From Paraburkholderia translucens (lineage in GTDB: Bacteria; Pseudomonadota; Gammaproteobacteria; Burkholderiales; Burkholderiaceae), in the NCBI RefSeq assembly GCF_020881035.1, contig NZ_JAJITC010000005.1:62001-126000 (forward strand): DNA of 64,000 bases. The letters run 5' to 3'. The notes under the pieces were generated by a model that was given only the letters and a program-made list of their open reading frames with translations, made no database searches and was not told the origin of the DNA. The position numbers were made by a program, and so were the translations under genes. This document shows, piece after piece, positions 1 to 9,624 of the stretch; the first letter of the stretch is position 1, and each line of letters starts with the position of its first letter.

Positions 1-1
1 G

Positions 2-481
2 GTTTGTGCGATCCGCTACGACCAGTTGAAAGCCGTATTGAAGTATTACCCGAAAGTGCACATCATCGAACCGGAATTGCGCGACGTCATTCCGAACACC
101 GTGCAAAGCGCCTACGCGCAGGTCAGCCAGCTGCTCACGAAATACCCGAAGGGTCAGATTTCCGCGGTCTGGGCGGCGTGGGATGTGCCTCAGGTCGGCG
201 CGACGCAGGCCGTCGACGCTGCGCGTCGCGACGAGATCAAAACCTATGCGGTGGACGGCAGCCCCGACGTCGTTGCGCTCGTCAAGGATCCGAAATCGAG
301 CGCGGCCGCCGTTGTGGCCCAGCAGCCTTCGCTGATCGGCAAGACAGCGGTCGATAACGTCGCCCGCTATCTGGCGGGCGACCGCTCGCTGCCGCCATAC
401 ACCTACGTGCCGTCGATTCTCGTCACCAAGGACAACGCCGGCACCATTCAGCAAACGCTCGGCCAGGTCACTGCAAAGTGA
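2..481 (+). CDS. Ribose-type ABC transporter substrate-binding protein, C-terminal part (cut by window start)
   Basis: The reading frame is already open at the first bases, so the N-terminus and signal peptide lie outside the window. About 159 residues remain. They read as the C-terminal lobe of a periplasmic binding protein of the ribose/galactose class (Peripla_BP_4): a stretch about the protein's own role in counting sites (AVWAAWDVPQVGATQAVDAA), then a YAVDGSPDVVALVKD segment typical of the ligand-facing hinge. The stop TGA overlaps the GTG start of the ATPase gene by four bases, so it is the first visible gene of a four-gene importer operon. The ligand cannot be told from this fragment. 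Confidence 0.85.
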   Translation, partial: VCAIRYDQLKAVLKYYPKVHIIEPELRDVIPNTVQSAYAQVSQLLTKYPKGQISAVWAAWDVPQVGATQAVDAARRDEIKTYAVDGSPDVVALVKDPKSSAAAVVAQQPSLIGKTAVDNVARYLAGDRSLPPYTYVPSILVTKDNAGTIQQTLGQVTAK

Positions 482-2046
482 GCGCATCCACGCGTCCGCC
501 TGCGCTCGAACTGCGCGACATCGTCAAGCGGTTCGACGGCGTACCGGCATTGCGCGGTGCGTCGTTGCAGGTTGCTCGCGGCACCGTGCATGGTCTGATC
601 GGGCAGAACGGCGCCGGCAAGTCCACCTTGATCAAGATTCTCGCCGGCATCCATGCGGCCGACAGCGGCACGATTTCGGTCAACGGCGCCGACCGGCCGC
701 TGGCGCCCGGCTCCAGCCGCGCGCCCTTGCAAGGCATCGGCTTCATCCATCAGGAACGTCTGCTGCCCGCTACGTTCACGGTAGCTGAAGCGCTGATGTT
801 CGGCCATGAGCCGGCCATCGGGCCGCGCGTGGCGGGTTCGCTGCGGCTGCTCGATGTGAGGCGCACGCAGCGCGCTGCGAGCGAGGCGCTGCACACACAC
901 TTCGGTGTCGAGTTGGCGCCGAACCGCCTGATCGGCGAACTGAGTGTTGCCGAACAGCAGATCGTGCAGATCACCCGCGCATTGATTCGCGAACCCGAAA
1001 TTCTCGTATTCGACGAGCCAACTGCGGCGCTCGTGAGTCGCGAGGTCGACCGCCTGCTGTCGACCATTGGTCACTTGCGGCAGCGCGGCCTGACAATCCT
1101 CTACGTCTCGCACTACCTGAATGAGATTGCGGCCATCTGCGATCGCGTGTCGGTGTTGCGCGACGGCGTCGATGTTGCGCACGTCGACGCACGTGATACA
1201 CCGACCGAATCGCTCGTCACCGCGATGATCGGCGAAGCACAGGCAGCGCGCACGCGCACTGCGTCACGAACGCCAGGCGACCCCGTCTTGCAGGTCCGCA
1301 ATCTGTCCGCGGCCGGACGTTTCGACAACGTATCGTTCAGCCTGCGGCGCGGCGAGATCGTTGGCTTGACGGGGTTGCTGGGGTCAGGCGGCAAGCAGGT
1401 CGTGCGAAGCCTGTTCGGCCTCGAGCGGGGCGTGCGCGGAGAGGTCGAAATCGACGGCAAAGATGTGTTACTGCGCAGTCCGTGCAACGCAGCGCGGCGC
1501 GGCATCGCGTTCGTGCCGGAGAACCGGCGCGCGCACGGCGTGGCGCCGTCATTGTCCGTGCGCGAGAACATCACGCTCGCCAGCCTCGCGCGCTTCAGCC
1601 GCTTCGGCCTGCTCGCGCGGCAACGGGAAACGGACACGGTGCGGCAGCTGATCGACACGCTGGGCATACGTGCACCCGGTCCCGAAGCGCCCGTCAGGCA
1701 TCTGTCCGGCGGCAACCAGCAGAAAGTCGCACTGGGGAAATGGTTGAGCCGCGGCGCGGACCTGGCTTCTTCCGTGTATCTGCTCGACGAGCCGACTGTC
1801 GGCGTCGACATCGGCGCGAAGGCCGAGATCTATCGTCTGCTGGACCGCCTCGCGGACGAGGGCGCGGCCGTACTGCTTTTTTCCAGCGATCTGATCGAAC
1901 TGCTCGACATCACCGACCGCGTGCTCGTGATGGCGCGCGGCCGGCTCGTTCGGGAGCTGGCGTCACGCGAGTCCGACAGTCGGGACGTGCTTGCATGGGC
2001 AACCGGCGCGCGGGGTGCGACACTGGCAAAGGAGATGGCCGCATGA
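478..2046 (+). CDS. Ribose-class ABC transporter ATP-binding protein, two ATPase domains
   Basis: A 522-residue protein with the duplicated ATPase layout of RbsA/MglA, which powers sugar-type import at the inner membrane. The first domain has Walker A GQNGAGKST near residue 43, signature LSVAEQQ and Walker B LVFDEPTA. The second has a degenerate P-loop (GLLGSGGKQV), signature LSGGNQQKV and Walker B LLDEPTVGVD, as is usual in this family, where the second site is weak or inactive. The start is GTG, overlapping the preceding stop as GTGA; the end overlaps the permease start as ATGA. Such overlaps suggest translational coupling. Confidence 0.93.
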   Translation: MSASTRPPALELRDIVKRFDGVPALRGASLQVARGTVHGLIGQNGAGKSTLIKILAGIHAADSGTISVNGADRPLAPGSSRAPLQGIGFIHQERLLPATFTVAEALMFGHEPAIGPRVAGSLRLLDVRRTQRAASEALHTHFGVELAPNRLIGELSVAEQQIVQITRALIREPEILVFDEPTAALVSREVDRLLSTIGHLRQRGLTILYVSHYLNEIAAICDRVSVLRDGVDVAHVDARDTPTESLVTAMIGEAQAARTRTASRTPGDPVLQVRNLSAAGRFDNVSFSLRRGEIVGLTGLLGSGGKQVVRSLFGLERGVRGEVEIDGKDVLLRSPCNAARRGIAFVPENRRAHGVAPSLSVRENITLASLARFSRFGLLARQRETDTVRQLIDTLGIRAPGPEAPVRHLSGGNQQKVALGKWLSRGADLASSVYLLDEPTVGVDIGAKAEIYRLLDRLADEGAAVLLFSSDLIELLDITDRVLVMARGRLVRELASRESDSRDVLAWATGARGATLAKEMAA

Positions 2047-3071
2047 GCAAGGTGCTCGATGTCACGCGGCGTAGCGGACGGATCGACGTGCCCGCAGGCT
2101 GGTTTGGCACACAGTTCTGGCTGCGCTGCGGCGCGGCGTTGGCGTTCGCTCTCGTGTTTGCTGCATTCGCGTTGAGTTCGCCGCTCTTTCTGACCGTTGC
2201 CAATCTGGCGAACGTGTTGCAGCAGTCCGTTATTGTCGGGATCCTCGGATTCGGCCTGACTGTCGTGCTGATCGGCGGCGGTTCGGATCCGATCAAAGGC
2301 GGTCTCGACCTTTCGGTCGCGGCCAACATGGGCCTTTGCGCCGCGGTGTACGCGGTGGCACTGCGCGAAGGCGTGCCTGAAGTTGCGGCCCTTCCACTGA
2401 CAGTCGCCTCGGGGGCCCTGGTCGGTGCGTTCAACGCATTTGCCGTGATCGGGCTGCGCATCTTTCCTCTTCTCGCCACGCTGACGACCATGAACATCTG
2501 CGCCGGCTTCGAACTGGTGCTCACCCAGAACACGTCGGTGCCAGCGACAAGCTCTTTCCTGACCTTCCTGCTCGACAGCGGACCTTTCGGCGTGCCGCAT
2601 CTCGCGTACACGCTGGTCGTCGTCGCAGTGCTGTTTACGGTACTGATTCACTACACGCCATTCGGACTTCGGCTTCGTGCGGTGGGCGCCCACCGCGACG
2701 CGGCGCGCACCGCTGGCATCACCGTCAACGCATACGTAGCGTCGAGCTACGTCTTGAGCGGCGTGGCGGCGGCGCTTGCCGCGATCACCTCGGCTGCGCT
2801 GTTGAGCGGCAGTTCGCCTGGCTCGGGCGAGAATCTGCTCGCCGTAGTGGCGGCAGCGCTACTCGGCGTCGTGTTTTCGCGGCGTCTCGTGCCGACCATT
2901 CCCGGCACGCTGCTCGCGGTGCTCTTTATCGGTATCGTCAGCAACGGTTTTCAACTCGACAATCTGTCGAGCTACTGGGTGAATGGCGTCGAGGGCGCGC
3001 TGATCCTGTTCGTCGTCGCCACCACCGCCCTCGTCCGGCGCCGCCACGCAGGAAACCATGCCAATGATTGA
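2043..3071 (+). CDS. Ribose-class ABC transporter permease (first of two)
   Basis: A 342-residue integral membrane protein of the BPD_transp_2 (RbsC) family with roughly eight to ten hydrophobic segments. The conserved motif GGGSDPIKGGLDLSVAANMG corresponds to the family GG-DLSVG loop near residue 80. The ATG at 2043 is chosen because it overlaps the ATPase stop (ATGA); the same frame is open far upstream but that part lies inside the ATPase gene. The end overlaps the start of a second permease, so the channel is probably a heterodimer. Confidence 0.9.
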   Translation: MSKVLDVTRRSGRIDVPAGWFGTQFWLRCGAALAFALVFAAFALSSPLFLTVANLANVLQQSVIVGILGFGLTVVLIGGGSDPIKGGLDLSVAANMGLCAAVYAVALREGVPEVAALPLTVASGALVGAFNAFAVIGLRIFPLLATLTTMNICAGFELVLTQNTSVPATSSFLTFLLDSGPFGVPHLAYTLVVVAVLFTVLIHYTPFGLRLRAVGAHRDAARTAGITVNAYVASSYVLSGVAAALAAITSAALLSGSSPGSGENLLAVVAAALLGVVFSRRLVPTIPGTLLAVLFIGIVSNGFQLDNLSSYWVNGVEGALILFVVATTALVRRRHAGNHAND

Positions 3072-4020
3072 ACGGATAGCAGGCATGCAACGCTTCGCAC
3101 TCGTCGGTGCGCTGGTTGCCGTGAGCGCTTTTTTCGCCGTGTTCGCGCCGGGCTTCGCCCGGGCTGCCAATTTCGCCGCCCTCCTGCTGAACAACTTTGC
3201 GTTGCTTGCGATCGCCGCGCTCGGCATGACGCTTGCACTCTCGATCGGCGCAATCGATCTGTCGCTCGGCACTTCCGTCGACGTGGCAAGTCTGGTCTTC
3301 GTGGGCCTGAGCGCGCATCAGGTTGGCGTGCTGCCTGCGATGCTCGGCGGGCTCGGCGCCGCGCTGCTGGTCGGCGCATTCAATAGCGCGCTGATTGCCG
3401 GTCTGGGCATCGCGCCGTTCCTTGCGACGCTCGGTACGCTGTTCATCGGCCAGACCGTTCAGCAACTCGCAACGGACGGCGGACAACCGGTTTATCTGCT
3501 AAACGCCGCGCTGCCACCACTCTTTAGCGAACTCGCGCACGGCACACTGCTCCGCTTGCCGGTGCCGTTATGGATCGTCGCGGTGCTGGCCATTGCCGTT
3601 CATCTGGCACTTGCGCGCTCCGTCTTCGGACGTCAAGGTGCGGCGCTTGGCGCACAACCTGGCGTTGCGCGATATTCCGGACTACCCGTCGCCACCCTTA
3701 CCGCCGTGACGTTCGTTGCCAGTGCGCTGATCTATGGAGTGGTCGGCCTGCTGCTGTCATCGATGGTCAAAGCCTACGTGCCGCAGGCTGGCAATGGCTA
3801 TCTGCTGAATGCAATCGGCGCGACTTTCATCGGCACGACGCTGTCGCCGAGCCGCCGGCCGGGCGTGATGGGCACGCTTTTCGGTGTGTTGCTGATCAGT
3901 CTCGTTGCCAATGGATTGTTGCTGATCGGCTGGAACTTCTACTGGCAGCAGGTTGCCACCGGCGTGCTGATTTTCGCGGTGCTGGCGGTCAGCTTCGTGC
4001 ACAACCCGCGCTTCCGGTGA
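3058..4020 (+). CDS. Ribose-class ABC transporter permease (second of two)
   Basis: A 320-residue RbsC-like permease. It begins inside the last codons of the preceding permease (14-base overlap), and carries the family motif SIGAIDLSLGTSVDVASLVF near residue 65. Two different permeases in one ribose-class operon are less usual than one homodimeric permease and occur in some Burkholderia and Rhizobium sugar or polyol importers. It is the last gene of the operon; the next gene is on the other strand. No clear intrinsic terminator is visible in 4021-4164. Confidence 0.9.
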   Translation: MPMIERIAGMQRFALVGALVAVSAFFAVFAPGFARAANFAALLLNNFALLAIAALGMTLALSIGAIDLSLGTSVDVASLVFVGLSAHQVGVLPAMLGGLGAALLVGAFNSALIAGLGIAPFLATLGTLFIGQTVQQLATDGGQPVYLLNAALPPLFSELAHGTLLRLPVPLWIVAVLAIAVHLALARSVFGRQGAALGAQPGVARYSGLPVATLTAVTFVASALIYGVVGLLLSSMVKAYVPQAGNGYLLNAIGATFIGTTLSPSRRPGVMGTLFGVLLISLVANGLLLIGWNFYWQQVATGVLIFAVLAVSFVHNPRFR

Positions 4021-4164
4021 ACGGCGAATACATCCTCCTGCAAGGTCGATTCCCATAGACGGAATAGGATGGACTTCCCCTCTCGCCGAGGTCGACGAGC
4101 GATGCCGGCTCGCGGCTTCCCCCTCAGCCTCGGCGCACGGAAGCCCTCTTCCCTCTCCTAAGCA

Positions 4165-4737
4165 CTACTCCCGTCCCTGAAGCAGATCAGCCATATCGTC
4201 GGCATGTTCTTCCTCGACCGCCAGAATTTCCTCGAACAGCCGGCGCGTAGTGACGTCCTTCTGGCCGAGGTAGCGAACGATCTCGCGATAGGTGTCGATT
4301 GCGATCCGCTCGGCCACCAGGTTCTCGCGAATCATGCTGGTCAGATCCGTGCCTTCCTGGTACTCCGAATGAGAACGCGTTTTCAGGCTATCCGGCGCGA
4401 AGTCCGGCTCGCCGCCGAGTTGCACGATGCGCTCGGCAATCCGGTCGGCGTGCTCCTGCTCTTCAGTAGCGTGCTGGGCAAATTCATTTGCCACGGCTTC
4501 GGAATTAATGCCCTTGGCCATGAAATAGTGCCGCTTGTAGCGCAACGTGCAGACGATCTCGGTCGCCAAGGCATCATTGAGCAGCTTCAGTACCGTGTTG
4601 CGGTCCGCGCCGTACGTTTGCGTGACCGGACCGTCCGACATGTGCTTGCGCGCGTCTTCGCGGATTTTCTGGAGATCCATCACGAACGGATCGCTCGATT
4701 CCGGTACAGCGTCTTTGGCTGCGGGTGACTTCATCAT
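4165..4737 (-). CDS. Ferritin-like (bacterioferritin-type) protein
   Basis: A 190-residue helical protein of the ferritin-like superfamily. It shows the di-iron pattern: a first-helix Glu in ATEIVCTLRYKRHYF, EEQEHADR, a later ENLVAERIAIDTYREIV and a final EEEHADDM. These supply the usual E, E-x-x-H, E, E-x-x-H ligand sets. The family stores iron or protects DNA and protein against peroxide in the cytoplasm. A GGAGAG ribosome-binding site precedes the tandem ATG ATG start. It is monocistronic and stands between the ABC operon and a small secreted protein. A Dps-like or bacterioferritin-like role cannot be separated here; no haem-ligand Met was assigned. Confidence 0.85.
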   Translation of the reverse strand: MMKSPAAKDAVPESSDPFVMDLQKIREDARKHMSDGPVTQTYGADRNTVLKLLNDALATEIVCTLRYKRHYFMAKGINSEAVANEFAQHATEEQEHADRIAERIVQLGGEPDFAPDSLKTRSHSEYQEGTDLTSMIRENLVAERIAIDTYREIVRYLGQKDVTTRRLFEEILAVEEEHADDMADLLQGRE

Positions 4738-5081
4738 CGATTCTCTCCTTTTTCCGGTGGGGGAATGTAATGCCCGCTATTGCGCGGTGACATCCCCTGC
4801 TCTCAGTCAACCATGACAGCAATCGGCATGCCCGCGCGACCCATGGTCATTTGACCGGCCATATCAAGGCCGGCGACAGCGGGCTCCGCTATGAAAACTT
4901 TACAAGCCGCGTAGGCGGCAGCGACCTGAAGGACTTGCTCATTTTTTCACTGCAGTCGATAGCGGCAGTGCGGTCGCAGCGGCCCACCGCGCCGCCGCCA
5001 GGCCAGCGCAAAAGAACTACAAGGCACGTCAGGCGCGGACGCAACCAGTGCATCCACGCCTGCGCTGTCAATACAGAAGAC
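4738..5081. other. Intergenic, nothing recognised
   Basis: About 345 bases upstream of the ferritin-like gene and downstream of the small secreted protein gene, both on the minus strand. It presumably holds the ferritin promoter. I saw no convincing gene, RNA or repeat. Confidence 0.5.
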
Positions 5082-5378
5082 CTACTGACCCTTCGTATCG
5101 CTACTGGCGTCGGCACCTGGCATATTCGTGGTGTCTGTAGCCGGTTTCTTGTGCGAATGCATCGACGTCTTGTGCGACTTCGAAGTATGCGGAGTGGGCG
5201 CCGCCATGCCCGCCCCGGGTTGATTGGGCGAACTCATAGCACCGTTTTCGGCGCCACCGGGACCGTTCGAGTTGCCCTTGCCGCTGCCTCCGCCACTAGT
5301 CTGGGCGAACGCAATTGTCGGAATGGAGATCGAAACCGACAGTGCTGCCGCGACGAGCCATTTCTTGCTGCTCTTCAT
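5082..5378 (-). CDS. Small secreted Gly/Ser/Pro-rich protein
   Basis: A 98-residue protein with a clear Sec signal peptide (KK, hydrophobic core, cleavage after AFA-QT near residue 26). The mature part is low complexity, rich in Gly, Asn, Ser, Thr and Pro, with a His/Lys stretch (TSKSHKTSMHSHKKPATDT) that could bind metal or polyanion. No family is recognised. Two other genes in this window, at 11809-12156 and 20611-20871, share the plan of a short signal peptide followed by a low-complexity tail. A GGAGAA ribosome-binding site lies just before the start. Confidence 0.7.
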   Translation of the reverse strand: MKSSKKWLVAAALSVSISIPTIAFAQTSGGGSGKGNSNGPGGAENGAMSSPNQPGAGMAAPTPHTSKSHKTSMHSHKKPATDTTNMPGADASSDTKGQ

Positions 5379-5505
5379 TGATTTTCTCCTTGAGTCAAAT
5401 AAATGAACGAGGGTAAGTCCGCCGTTTCGTTGCGCAAGGCGCGTGCCGGACCAACCTGGACCGCTTCTTTCACAGTTGACGGAACCGGCAGGCGATACCT
5501 GTGCA

Positions 5506-7854
5506 CTATTCTTCGATCGCCTGCTGGAGCTGTTGCGCGGTAAATGGTTTCAATAGCATTCGCCAGCCGTTCTGTTCCGGGGACGCGACGCCCGGCAACC
5601 CGCCGGTATCAGGGAATTGACCGGACGCAATGATGACGCGAATCGAGGGATCAACGCGCGAGGCCTCCATCGCGAAATCGCTGCCTGACATGCCGGGTAA
5701 GCGAAGGTCTGTGAGCAGCACGTCGAAGTGTCCTGTACGCAGCGCTTGCCGGGCTATGTTTGCGTCTAGCGCCGGCGATGCCTCATGCCCGATCATCCTG
5801 ATCAGTTCGCAGGTCGCCTCGAGCGATTCAGGCTCGTCTTCCACCACGAGCACGCGGCTCGCTTGCCTCGCTTTTGTTCCGGCGGACGCATCTTTTGCTT
5901 CGAATACTTGCCTGATCTTTTGTGCAAGCCGTTCCCTGCTGTAGGGCTTGCTCAGCAGTTGCACGCCTCTGTCGAGCTTGCCATCGTGAATGATTGCAGT
6001 CTGTGCATAGCCTGAGGTATACAGCACCTTCAGATCCGGCAATAACGATAGCGCGATGCGAACCATTTCCGGGCTCGCCATTGACCCGGGCATCACGACG
6101 TCGGTAAAGAGCATATCGACGCGAACACCGCTTCGCAGGATCGTGAGCGCTTGCGTTGCATTGTCGGCTTTCAGCACGTGGTAGCCGAGCGACACCAGCA
6201 TCTCGATGACGGTTGACTGTACGATCCTGTCATCCTCGACGACGAGAATCGTTTCGTGTCCGCCGGCAGCCGGGACACTCTCCTCCAGCACCGCTCGCGT
6301 CACCTGGCCGGCCGATCGCGGGAAATACATCTTGACGGCAGTCCCGTGGCCGACCCTGCTGGAAATCCCGATATGCCCTCCGCTCTGCTTGACATAACCG
6401 TATGCCATGCTGAGACCGAGTCCGCTGCTTTGTCCGTCGCCCTTGGTCGTGAAGAACGGATCGAACGCTTTCTCCATCACCTCGGGTGTCATCCCCGTGC
6501 CTGTGTCCGTAACGGACACCATGACGTACTCACCCGGCGCGACATCCTCGAGGCCGCGCACGTGTTCGTCATCAAGTATCGTGTTGCACGCCGCGATGAC
6601 CAGCTTTCCGCCGTTCGGCATCGCGTCGCGCGCATTGATACACAAATTTAGAATGACGTTTTCCAGCTGATGCGAATCGAGCAGATTGTTCCAGAGCTCG
6701 GGCGCGACAACGGTTCCGATCTGCACTTCCTCGCCGAGCGCCCGGCGCAGCAGGTCATCCATCCCTTTGAGCATGTCACCAATGTTGATGACGTCGGCCG
6801 CAAGCGGCTGGCGGCGCCCGAAGGCGAGCAGTTGCATGGACAGCTTTGCCCCTCGCTCGATCGCTTCTGACGCCTTTTCCAGACGTTCGCGCGTCCACAC
6901 ATCGGAGCGGTAACGTACCGCAAGCAGCTCGAGGTTGCCTCGCAGGATTTGCAGCAAGTTGTTGAAATCGTGGGCCACGCCACCGGTCAGCTTGCCCAGC
7001 GCTTCCATTTTCTGTGACTGGAAAAGTTCGTTACGCGTCTGTTCGAGCAACTTCGCCGCCTCGGCCCGGTCCGTAATGTCGCGAGTGATCTTGGCAAATC
7101 CGGCGAGCTTGCCGTGATCGTCGTAAATAGCGTCGATCACCACATGCGCCCAGAAACGGCTGCTGTCCTTGCGAACGCGCCAGCCCTCCGCCTCGAAGCG
7201 GCCCTCGCGACGCGCCGTGTCCAGGCCACGCTGCGGAGCGCCGGCCGCGGCATCTTCCGGCGTATAGAACCTCGAGAAATGGGAGCCGAGTATGTCCTCC
7301 TCGCTGTATCCCTTGATGCGGCGCGCGCCGGGATTCCAGCTTGTCACCACCCCGTGAGGGTCGAGCATGAAAATCGCGTAGTCTGTGACACCCCCGACCA
7401 GCATCCGAAAAGCACGCCCGCTTTCGATCGCCTCGTCATAGGCCTGGCGCTTGTCACTCGCATCTCTGATCAGAACCGCCAGATTCGGCTCGGATGAAAA
7501 CGCCGTCAATCTGGTCACAACGAATTCGGCCCAGAAGCGGCTCTTGTCCTTGCGGCAACACAAGCTCTCCAATTCCACCTCGTTGCGCGTTGCAAGCGTC
7601 GCCAAAGCGGCACGCACGCGGCTTGCATCGCTCTCGCTGGCAAAAAGCATGTCGATCGAATGGCCCACGATTGCCGCCGGCGGGTAGCCGCACATGCGCT
7701 CGCACCCCGGACTCCATGTCAGCACGGTGCCGTTTTCCGAGACGGCAAAAAGTCCAACGTTCTCCGTCGTTCTGACCCACGCCTCCAGCCAGGAGCGCGA
7801 TGCCGGCAGCGTTGCTTCCTGTTCCGATACTTCGTGACCTGATCGATCAGGCAT
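5506..7854 (-). CDS. Hybrid sensor histidine kinase with two PAS and two receiver domains
   Basis: A 782-residue soluble sensor with no membrane segment. Domains in order: PAS 1 (about 25-135), PAS 2 (about 145-265), HisKA with the phosphorylatable His at 295 in GGVAHDFNNLLQ, HATPase_c with N box NLCINARDAMPNGG and G box SSGLGLSMAYGYVKQSGG, receiver 1 (about 535-650, LFTDVVMPG) and receiver 2 (about 667-780, LLTDLRLPGMSG). The HDFNNLLQ H-box is the class common in PAS hybrid kinases of proteobacteria. No cognate regulator or output gene is adjacent, so the target is unknown. The tandem receivers could act as a phosphate sink or relay. Confidence 0.92.
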   Translation of the reverse strand: MPDRSGHEVSEQEATLPASRSWLEAWVRTTENVGLFAVSENGTVLTWSPGCERMCGYPPAAIVGHSIDMLFASESDASRVRAALATLATRNEVELESLCCRKDKSRFWAEFVVTRLTAFSSEPNLAVLIRDASDKRQAYDEAIESGRAFRMLVGGVTDYAIFMLDPHGVVTSWNPGARRIKGYSEEDILGSHFSRFYTPEDAAAGAPQRGLDTARREGRFEAEGWRVRKDSSRFWAHVVIDAIYDDHGKLAGFAKITRDITDRAEAAKLLEQTRNELFQSQKMEALGKLTGGVAHDFNNLLQILRGNLELLAVRYRSDVWTRERLEKASEAIERGAKLSMQLLAFGRRQPLAADVINIGDMLKGMDDLLRRALGEEVQIGTVVAPELWNNLLDSHQLENVILNLCINARDAMPNGGKLVIAACNTILDDEHVRGLEDVAPGEYVMVSVTDTGTGMTPEVMEKAFDPFFTTKGDGQSSGLGLSMAYGYVKQSGGHIGISSRVGHGTAVKMYFPRSAGQVTRAVLEESVPAAGGHETILVVEDDRIVQSTVIEMLVSLGYHVLKADNATQALTILRSGVRVDMLFTDVVMPGSMASPEMVRIALSLLPDLKVLYTSGYAQTAIIHDGKLDRGVQLLSKPYSRERLAQKIRQVFEAKDASAGTKARQASRVLVVEDEPESLEATCELIRMIGHEASPALDANIARQALRTGHFDVLLTDLRLPGMSGSDFAMEASRVDPSIRVIIASGQFPDTGGLPGVASPEQNGWRMLLKPFTAQQLQQAIEE

Positions 7855-8169
7855 GATGCTCCTCGAGCTCCATCGTCTGCGGTTGTCGGTGTTTTCGTCT
7901 TCTCCTGCCCGGATAGCGCGCGTGCCACGCGCGCGGATTCACAAGCGGGAGCAGGAAGTCTGCGTTAGAGGCGTTGACGAAAACATCCATCGGCGAGCAA
8001 GAAGCGGGCCTCGCAGCCGGGCGCCGGCGCAATGGCCCGACTCGGAAGACCACAGCCACGAATTTGCGTTGGCCGAATTTTGACCGGCTTCGTCGGCGTT
8101 CTGTGAGCCGGGTACAAGCCGTGCTGCCGTGTGCTTATTTTCCTGACCGGCTGTCATCGACGAGTTCGC

Positions 8170-9473
8170 ATGTCTGCGCAGCGAAACGCGGAGATCACCA
8201 CCCGCAGCCCCCCCAAACGCGCTCCCACTCGTGGGCCGCAGGCGTGGCGCCTGGCCTTGCGAGTTCTGCGGCCGACAACGACCCGAGTGGCATCGCCACT
8301 TATTCTCTCGCGGGCGCGCAATATGGCTATGACATGCTTGCGGCAATTGTGTTGTCCTATCCCTTTTTGGTCGCGCTTCAGCTCGTTTCCGCGCGCATCG
8401 CAGCCGTGACCGGCCGCGGGCTAACGGGAAACCTCAGAAAACACGAGTCACGGCCCGTGCTCTATTTCGCCGTCGCGCGTTTCCTGCTGGCAAACCTCTT
8501 CAATATCGTGGCCAACATCGTCGCAATGGGTATCGGCGTGCGGCTGCTGTGCCGCGGTCCGGTCGTGCTATGGGCGGTGTTGGCGACGCTGCTCTCGATA
8601 GGGCTTCAGTGGTTCGTCCCCTATCCGCGTTATGCCCGCATCGTCCAATGGCTCGCCACCGGACTATTCCTTTATGCGGCCGTGCTGCTGGTGGTCGACA
8701 CACCGTGGAAACTTGTTGCACTGCGATCCTTTATGCCGCGACTGACGGCGTCCAAAGACTCTCTCGAGATGCTGCTCGCAGTGCTGGGTACGACAGTCAG
8801 TCCCTATCTGCTGTTCTCGCAAGCCGAGCAGGAGGTGGAGGAACTGCACGGTCGAATCGAGCACTGCCCGGCGCCTGAAGCAGCAGCGATTCGGGAGCGC
8901 CACTTGCGCAAGACCCGCAAGAACATCCTGATCCACACTGCATGTTCAAACGGGACCGCCTGGTTCATGCTCGCCGCGACGGCTACGACGTTGCATGCGT
9001 CCGGCCGCCCGATGCTGACGTTGGAAGACGCCGCGCTTGCACTCGACCCGGTCGCCGGCCATTTTGCAGGCGAGGCGCTCGGCCTGCTGCTGATCGGTTC
9101 GGCGCTGCTCGCCCTGCCTTTGCTCGCCGGTTCCGCGGCGAATTCAGCCGTAAGCGCCTTCGGTGGGCCGCACGGCGAGCAGCGCGACCGGCGGATCGCG
9201 CAGACGCTGTTGGCGCTGATGGCAGCGGGACTGCTAGCGGCCGCGCTGCTATTGGTCCTTCACCTCGACCCCGTGCGCATTTTGTACTGGAGCGCGGTGT
9301 TCAACGGCGCTACCGTCTCTCCCGTCATTGTGCTGATCACCATGCTCAGTTCCAAATCGCTCGCCGCTGGCGAGATTCGCGCCCACTGGACACTGCGGGC
9401 TTGCAGCTGGCTGGCCGCGGCGGCCATGAGCATCCTGGTGTTGGCGTGGCTGACGTCCGAGATTTTCTCGTGA
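8170..9473 (+). CDS. Nramp-family divalent metal/proton transporter, N-terminal frameshift suspected
   Basis: From about 8240 the frame encodes a membrane protein with the Nramp signature DNDPSGIATYSLAGAQYGYD in the first helix, about ten further hydrophobic segments and the family helix-6 region. It should import Mn/Fe-type cations. The N-terminus is a problem: a good ATG at 8170 (MSAQRNAEITTRSPP) is in a different frame, and joins the transporter frame if one C is added to the run of seven C at 8208-8214. Without that, the start would be GTG 8244 or an upstream GTG with no good ribosome-binding site. The 315 bases between the divergent kinase and this gene hold nothing else I recognise. Confidence 0.8.
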
Positions 9474-9547
9474 TTCCGTTTTGCCGGGCTCGACCCGAAT
9501 CATCCGGAAATTCCCGGCGTACGGTCGCATTCGTGCTCCGTCCGGGT

Positions 9548-9577
9548 AGCCGGCAGACATGGCTTACCGAATTGCAG
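9548..9577 (+). repeat. Copy 1 of a 30-bp dispersed repeat
   Basis: Thirty bases matching 20347-20376 with one mismatch, in the same orientation. Here the copy is intergenic; the other copy is inside the DUF2252 gene where it encodes SRQTWLTELQ. It may be a fragment of a duplicated DUF2252 segment or a small dispersed element. Confidence 0.6.
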
Positions 9578-9624
9578 CATTGGCCACCATGAACACGAGC
9601 GCGCGCACTAACCGGAGTTCCGCA

